Assembly (NCBI GenBank): GCA_022376925.1
Contig: JAIOJX010000028.1
Location: 71,947,001 to 72,011,000, forward strand
Reading direction: 5' to 3'
DNA length: 64,000 nucleotides
Origin: Tragulus kanchil
Lineage: Eukaryota > Chordata > Mammalia > Artiodactyla > Tragulidae
A program made the position numbers and the translations under genes. Within the stretch, counting starts at the first letter, position 1, and every line of letters starts with the position of its first letter. Of this stretch, positions 59,591-64,000 are shown piece after piece. The notes beneath the pieces were generated by a model, which saw only the letters and a program-made list of their open reading frames with translations, ran no database searches and was not told where the DNA came from.

Positions 59591-61358
59591 GCAATCAAAA
59601 CTGCTCAGCAGGTCTGAAATGGTTTCAATAAATCTGCATGTGTCACTGTGGCATGTGACATCTCTAGATGGAGTGAACAATCCACGCTTCAGGGATCCCG
59701 TGGAAAATCATGTCCATAAATCTTTAGAGACTGAATGCCTTTCTCATTCTGTCTTGAGGGCTGGAAATGGGTCTTGAGTCTTCTCTCTGGGTCTACGCTG
59801 CCCCACTGCCTTACTGAGGTCAGGGCCAGGCTGCTCCAATATGAAGAAACAGCCACAATAATTGAATTATTCATTCAGATGGTATTTTCCCCCTTGAAGA
59901 CATTGAAAACACAAATGTTTGTGAACTGAAGCTTTTAGTAGGGGAAAGAGGTGAACAAATTATTAATATTAATGATCATTTATGTCTTTCAAATATCTTT
60001 GGAAATATGCATATAATTTGGGAACATTAACTTAGAAATCAGCCTTTCGGGAATAAATTGTGTGGTAATTACAATGATCGTGAACCACTTACAACAATCT
60101 TCTCTCTAAATAGAACATTACAGGTGAAAGAACAAAATCAGCCCACATGAGAGAGTTCTGCCCTGGATCAGCCAAGAACCAGAAAGGATTGACTCCTGGG
60201 TGTGTATGTGTGCGTGCGTGTGTGTGTGTGTGTGTGTGCACATGTGCGCGCTCAGTCATGTTTGACTCTTTGCAACCCCATGGTCCATAAGGCTCCTCTC
60301 TCCATGGGATTCTCCAGGCAAGAATACTGGGGTGGGTTGCCATTTCCTTCTCCAGAGGATCTTCCTGACCCAGGGACTGAGCCCTAGTCTCTTGTATCTC
60401 CTGGATCGATACATGGGTTCTTTACCACTGGTGCCACTTGGGAAGCCTATGCTGTAATGCATGCTAAGTCATTTCGGTCATGTCCGACTCCCTGCGACCT
60501 TATGGAGTGTAGCCCATCAGGCTCTTGTGTCCATGGAATTCTCCGGGTAAGAACAGTGGAGTGGGTTGCCATTCCCTTCGCCAGGAGTTCTTCCCTATCC
60601 AGGAATCGAACCCAAGTTTCCTGCACTGCAGGCATATTCTTTACCATCTGACCTACCAGGGAAGGATGCAATCAAAACTGCTCAGCAGGTCTGAAATGGT
60701 TTCAATAAATCTGCATGTGTCACTGTGGCATGTGACATCTCTAGATGGAGTGAACAATCACACCTGTTAATGAGGTTGGCAACTGATGTTTCCCCTTCTG
60801 AAATCTCTCAAGTGCCATCATACCTAAAATTCCACTGTGGTTGATTCTGATTTTAGTATTTATTAACAGGTTATACCCTAACTTCTAACAAGAGCTCATG
60901 TTTCCAAATTCAAGCCTCCCCCTCTCCAAGAGGTAACTTATTAAGGTACTAATAATACAGTGTGAATTCGTTTGTATTGAGACCTTCTGGGATGTAAGGG
61001 TTTGTCAGGCAAAGTGAAGTGAATTTAGGCAAGGGACAGGGGGGGTTTCCTGAAAGGCAGAAGAGAAACATCTGTGAAGTGAGGCTGTTTACGCTTCATA
61101 ACTTCACCTGCCCTCCTTCCTATCCTCCAGGCTTCAGTCAGTCGGTGCAGTCTTCATACAGAACATCTGGGTTCCTGAGGAAAGAGTCCAGCGACAATCT
61201 GCCCTTGTGGCTGTCGAGCTAGATAGTGTAAACTGAGTGCACATCAGTAACTCTCTCTATGAATCCATCACTCTCTTTCCCTCTCCACGCTCCACTCTCT
61301 TTGTCTCCCATGACATTTCTCCCACACTGACATTTCACAAAGATAAGGAAAGACTCAC

Positions 61359-61511
61359 CCAAGGAAACTCTTGCAGGAACAGCTCTTCGGTCAATCCAAA
61401 ATGAAACCCAGGAAAGCATCACCATCAGCATAGCTGGGAAATAGGTTTGCAGTACGAAGAAGAAGATATGCCTCCTTAGCACAAAGTTGATGAAAAGTCT
61501 ATTATACCAAC
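61359..61511 (-). CDS. GABRR3: GABRR3 exon encoding pre-TM1, TM1 and start of TM2
   Basis: Minus-strand translation reads (G)GWYNRLFINFVLRRHIFFF, then VLQTYFPAMLMVMLSWVSFW and IDRRAVPARVSLG. This is the extracellular-membrane junction (NRLFINF), TM1 with its conserved proline, and the intracellular TM1-TM2 linker. The acceptor AG is at 61513-61512 and the donor GTGAGT begins at 61358. The exon is 153 bp (51 codons), with the glycine codon split at the 3' end and completed by the exon at 51491. VLRRHIFFFVLQTYFPA and ARVSLG fit rho-3. A second, nearly identical copy lies at 62545-62697. This copy has the fuller donor consensus and is taken as the real 3' splice context. Confidence 0.93.
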
Positions 61512-61605
61512 CTATGAGAAAAAGCCAAAGTTTTCATCAGAACAGGCTTTTCTGTGGAAACCCCACACTTAGGGAAACAAGCTGCTTCTTTAGAAGCCGA
61601 GCTCT

Positions 61606-61932
61606 GGGCTTCCCCTGGTGGTCCAGTGGGTAAGGACACCGCCTTGCAGTGCAAGGGGCGCCAGTTCGAGCCCTGGTCTGGGAAGATCCCACGTGCCGTG
61701 GAGCGGCTGGACCAATGTGTCCAATTACCGAGCCAGAGTTCTGAAGCGCATGAGCCCAGAGCAGGTGCTCTGCAACGACAGACGCCACCGCGATGGGAGG
61801 CCCACGGGAGCCAAAGAACAAAGACGGATGAAGATAGAGGAATGAAAGACCAATAGAAGTGGCCCGCCCACTCCCCTCCCTCCCCAACCCGACCCCCGCC
61901 CTAAATAAATAAATAAATAAATAAATAAAACT
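61606..61932 (+). mobile_element. CHR-like SINE beside the GABRR3 TM1-TM2 exon (duplicate at 62792-63117)
   Basis: Full-length, with tail of seven AAAT units. Target-site duplication TTTAGAAGCCGAGCTCT at 61589-61605 and 61933-61949. It lies about 95 bp upstream of the exon acceptor. Confidence 0.93.
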
Positions 61933-62544
61933 TTTAGAAGCCGAGCTCTTAGGAAACAGGAAACTTAACACACCCCTGTTTACCCAGCACTGGGACAGGA
62001 CCTGGGTGTCCAATGCTGGTGGAACTAAATTAACTGCAGTCTGTTTAATTATCTGACTCAAAGATTCTCCTTTAAATTTCACACTTGCTGTTCAGGGATG
62101 AATGGTTATTCTATTTTGTGGGATGACCTTTAAAGTCATTTCTCCAAACTATATTGTGTTTACAGTGTTCCTGCAGGCGAAAAGTCTTCAATATATGGCT
62201 AATGACCGATGCAAGAGCCAATAAACCATTTATGAGCTATAACAAATGAAATAAAACATTTTATCTGAAGGGAAAGATTTTCAACAGCTCCTAGGTCATT
62301 GTCTTCCAAGTTAGGATCCAGAGAGCTAGGGATTCAAAAAGGGTTTGGGGAAGGGAGTACGCCTAATCTATTTTTATTATTTCAAAGTTTCATGGGTACC
62401 AATAATCTATCTATGATTCCCAAAAAGTAGCCAAATGATGTTTCTTTGCTTCTTGTTAGAATTATATAAACTCATGTCTGTAATGTTGGTTAATCTGCAC
62501 TGATCCATAGCACCAATCGTGGGCATCATCCATTCTTTGGTCAC

Positions 62545-62697
62545 CCAAGGAAACTCTTGCAGGAACAGCTCTTCGGTCAATCCAAAATGAAACCCAGGAA
62601 AGCATCACCATCAGCATAGCTGGGAAATAGGTTTGCAGTACGAAGAAGAAGATATGCCTCCTTAGCACAAAGTTGATGAAAAGTCTATTATACCAAC
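62545..62697 (-). CDS. GABRR3: Duplicate copy of the GABRR3 TM1-TM2 exon (probably artefactual)
   Basis: Same 153-bp exon as 61359-61511, offset 1186 bp, with the same acceptor context. The donor side differs: after the last exon base it reads GTGACCAAAG instead of GTGAGTCTTT, because the duplication junction lies only a few bases past the exon. Both copies are in frame. If real and spliced in, the receptor would gain a second TM1 and half TM2, which no Cys-loop receptor fold accommodates. The most economical view is that one copy is an assembly error. If so, the 5' context of this upstream copy (towards 64000) and the 3' context of the other copy together make the true exon. Confidence 0.85.
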
Positions 62698-62791
62698 CTA
62701 TGAGAAAAAGCCAAAGTTTTCATCAGAACAGGCTTTTCTGTGGAAACCCCACACTTAGGGAAACAAGCTGCTTCTTTAGAAGCCGAGCTCT

Positions 62792-63117
62792 GGGCTTCCC
62801 CTGGTGGTCCAGTGGGTAAGGACACCGCCTTGCAGTGCAAGGGGCGCCGGTTCGAGCCCTGGTCTGGGAAGATCCCACGTGCCGTGGAGCGGCTGGACCA
62901 ATGTGTCCAATTACCGAGCCAGAGTTCTGAAGCGCATGAGCCCAGAGCAGGTGCTCTGCAACGACAGACGCCACCGCGATGGGAGGCCCACGGGAGCCAA
63001 AGAACAAAGACGGATGAAGATAGAGGAATGAAAGACCAATAGAAGTGGCCCGCCCACTCCCCTCCCTCCCCAACCCGACCCCGCCCTAAATAAATAAATA
63101 AATAAATAAATAAAACT
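62792..63117 (+). mobile_element. CHR-like SINE, D18 copy of the one at 61606
   Basis: Identical insertion at offset 1186 bp, differing at a couple of bases (GCGCCGGTTC versus GCGCCAGTTC; one C fewer in the C run). Confidence 0.93.
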
Positions 63118-64000
63118 TTTAGAAGCCGAGCTCTTAGGAAACAGGAAACTTAACACACCCCTGTTTACCCAGCACTGGGACAGGACCTGGGTGTCCAATG
63201 CTGGTGGAACTAAATTAACTGCAGTCTGTTTAATTATCTGACTCAAAGATTCTCCTTTAAATTTCACACTTGCTGTTCAGGGATGAATGGTTATTCTATT
63301 TTGTGGGATGACCTTTAAAGTCATTTCTCCAAACTATATTGTGTTTACAGTGTTCCTGCAGGCGAAAAGTCTTCAATATATGGCTAATGACCGATGCAAG
63401 AGCCAATAAACCATTTATGAGCTATAACAAATGAAATAAAACATTTTATCTGAAGGGAAAGATTTTCAACAGCTCCTAGGTCATTGTCTTCCAAGTTAGG
63501 ATCCAGAGAGCTAGGGATTCAAAAAGGGTTTGGGGAAGGGAGTACGCCTAATCTATTTTTATTATTTCAAAGTTTCATGGGTACCAATAATCTATCTATG
63601 ATTCCCAAAAAGTAGCCAAATGATGTTTCTTTGCTTCTTGTTAGAATTATATAAACTCATGTCTGTAATGTTGGTTAATCTGCACTGATCCATAGCACCA
63701 ATCGTGGGCACATCCATGCTCATTCTTTGGTCAGGCTTCCCTTTCACACTGACTTGCATGAAGTTTAGAGTCATGTTTCTGGATCCTCTATAGGACTTCC
63801 CTGAGTGCCATTCTCTGATAACTCCATATTAGATTCTATATGATGACTCACCCTTGTTTAACAATTTCCTTTTTCACATCTCTATTTCATATCATCTTGC
63901 TTTATTTTACAACTGTGATGCCAATTTTATGAAATCTTTTCTAAATAAGGAAATGAATAATGAATAAAAATAAAAATATGCCTTTTGTAAAGAAGTGGTA
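63118..64000 (-). other. GABRR3: GABRR3 intron upstream of the TM1-TM2 exon
   Basis: Remainder of D18 copy B and single-copy sequence to the window end. I looked for the preceding ligand-binding-domain exon on the minus strand and did not find it, so it lies beyond 64000. Confidence 0.6.

Larger units (their letters stand above)
58604..60759. repeat. Duplication D17, unit 1082 bp
   Basis: Copy A 58604-59682, copy B 59686-60759, including a TG repeat of different length in the two copies and a pair of Bov-tA SINEs. The junction TCCAC is joined to GCTTCAGGG. Confidence 0.96.
61355..63732. repeat. Duplication D18, unit 1186 bp
   Basis: Copy A 61355-62540, copy B 62541-63732. It contains the GABRR3 TM1-TM2 exon and a CHR-like SINE with its target-site duplication. 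Near its end, copy A reads GGGCATCATCC where copy B reads GGGCACATCCATGCTC. Confidence 0.96.

Noticed and set aside
1113..63117. tRNA genes suggested by B-box strings such as GGTTCGAGCCCTGG
   Set aside because: They belong to tRNA-derived SINE heads; no cloverleaf or anticodon stem can be formed around them.
202..63732. Treating the 1.1-kb tandem pairs as a new biological duplication system
   Set aside because: Unit size is constant regardless of content, junctions carry error-like bridges, copies are almost identical and an exon is duplicated nonsensically. Assembly error explains all of this more simply, though reads are needed to prove it.
63592..63774. Possible upstream GABRR3 exon on the minus strand
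   Set aside because: The translation lacks ligand-binding-domain motifs (no Cys-loop, no match to the residues preceding GWYNRL), and the frame differs from copy A of D18.
1..64000. CRISPR-like or other array of spaced repeats
   Set aside because: The repeated units are 1.1-kb pairs and dispersed SINEs; there are no short repeats with unique spacers, and the sequence is mammalian.

Overview
The window is mammalian nuclear DNA from a ruminant. The evidence is many Bov-tA (tRNA-derived) SINEs, BovB LINE fragments, ruminant-type L1 copies, MIR and MER5 relics, and three exons of a vertebrate GABA-A receptor rho subunit. There are no bacterial operons, CRISPR arrays or phage genes. The combination of Bov-tA and BovB suggests a pecoran ruminant; the species cannot be named from sequence alone.

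Layout. 1-6345: a decayed L1 (L1-a) with young CHR-like SINE insertions. 6346-9640: an L1 ORF1 scrap, then a probable LTR/ERV-like segment. 9640-18003: L1-b, nearly complete in order (5' leader, ORF1, ORF2, 3' UTR) but full of stops. 18004-23845: L1-c, lacking the reverse-transcriptase catalytic block. 23846-27290: non-coding DNA with SINEs and a long TG repeat. 27290-29060: a CpG island with a cluster of GC boxes. 29060-42979: intergenic DNA with MIR, MER5, an L1 3' end and a BovB piece. 42980-61511: three exons of GABRR3 on the minus strand (terminal exon, TM2-TM3 exon, TM1-TM2 exon) separated by introns of about 8 and 10 kb. Upstream exons of GABRR3 lie beyond 64000. The CpG island lies about 14 kb past the GABRR3 stop codon. 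That is where the RIOX2 (MINA) promoter would be expected if human 3q11.2 gene order holds; this is an inference.

The dominant structural feature is not a gene. Eighteen separate places carry a direct, head-to-tail, two-copy duplication with a nearly constant unit of about 1.07-1.24 kb and near-perfect identity. They start at about 202, 2611, 6846, 10754, 14021, 17884, 19960, 26507, 29127, 31055, 35642, 37985, 40871, 46081, 48267, 53662, 58604 and 61355. They fall on L1, unique DNA, a CpG island and an exon alike. Several junctions carry short stretches resembling error-rich sequence. The simplest reading is a systematic assembly error in which overlapping contig ends of about 1.1 kb were joined end to end instead of merged. 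If so, about 20 kb of the window is false and the true locus is about 44 kb. One duplicated segment contains a 153-bp GABRR3 exon, so naive annotation would give a receptor with doubled TM1-TM2.

No new protein system was found. The points most worth following are the duplication pattern, the young CHR-derived SINE family with its distinctive tail, and the GC-box promoter.
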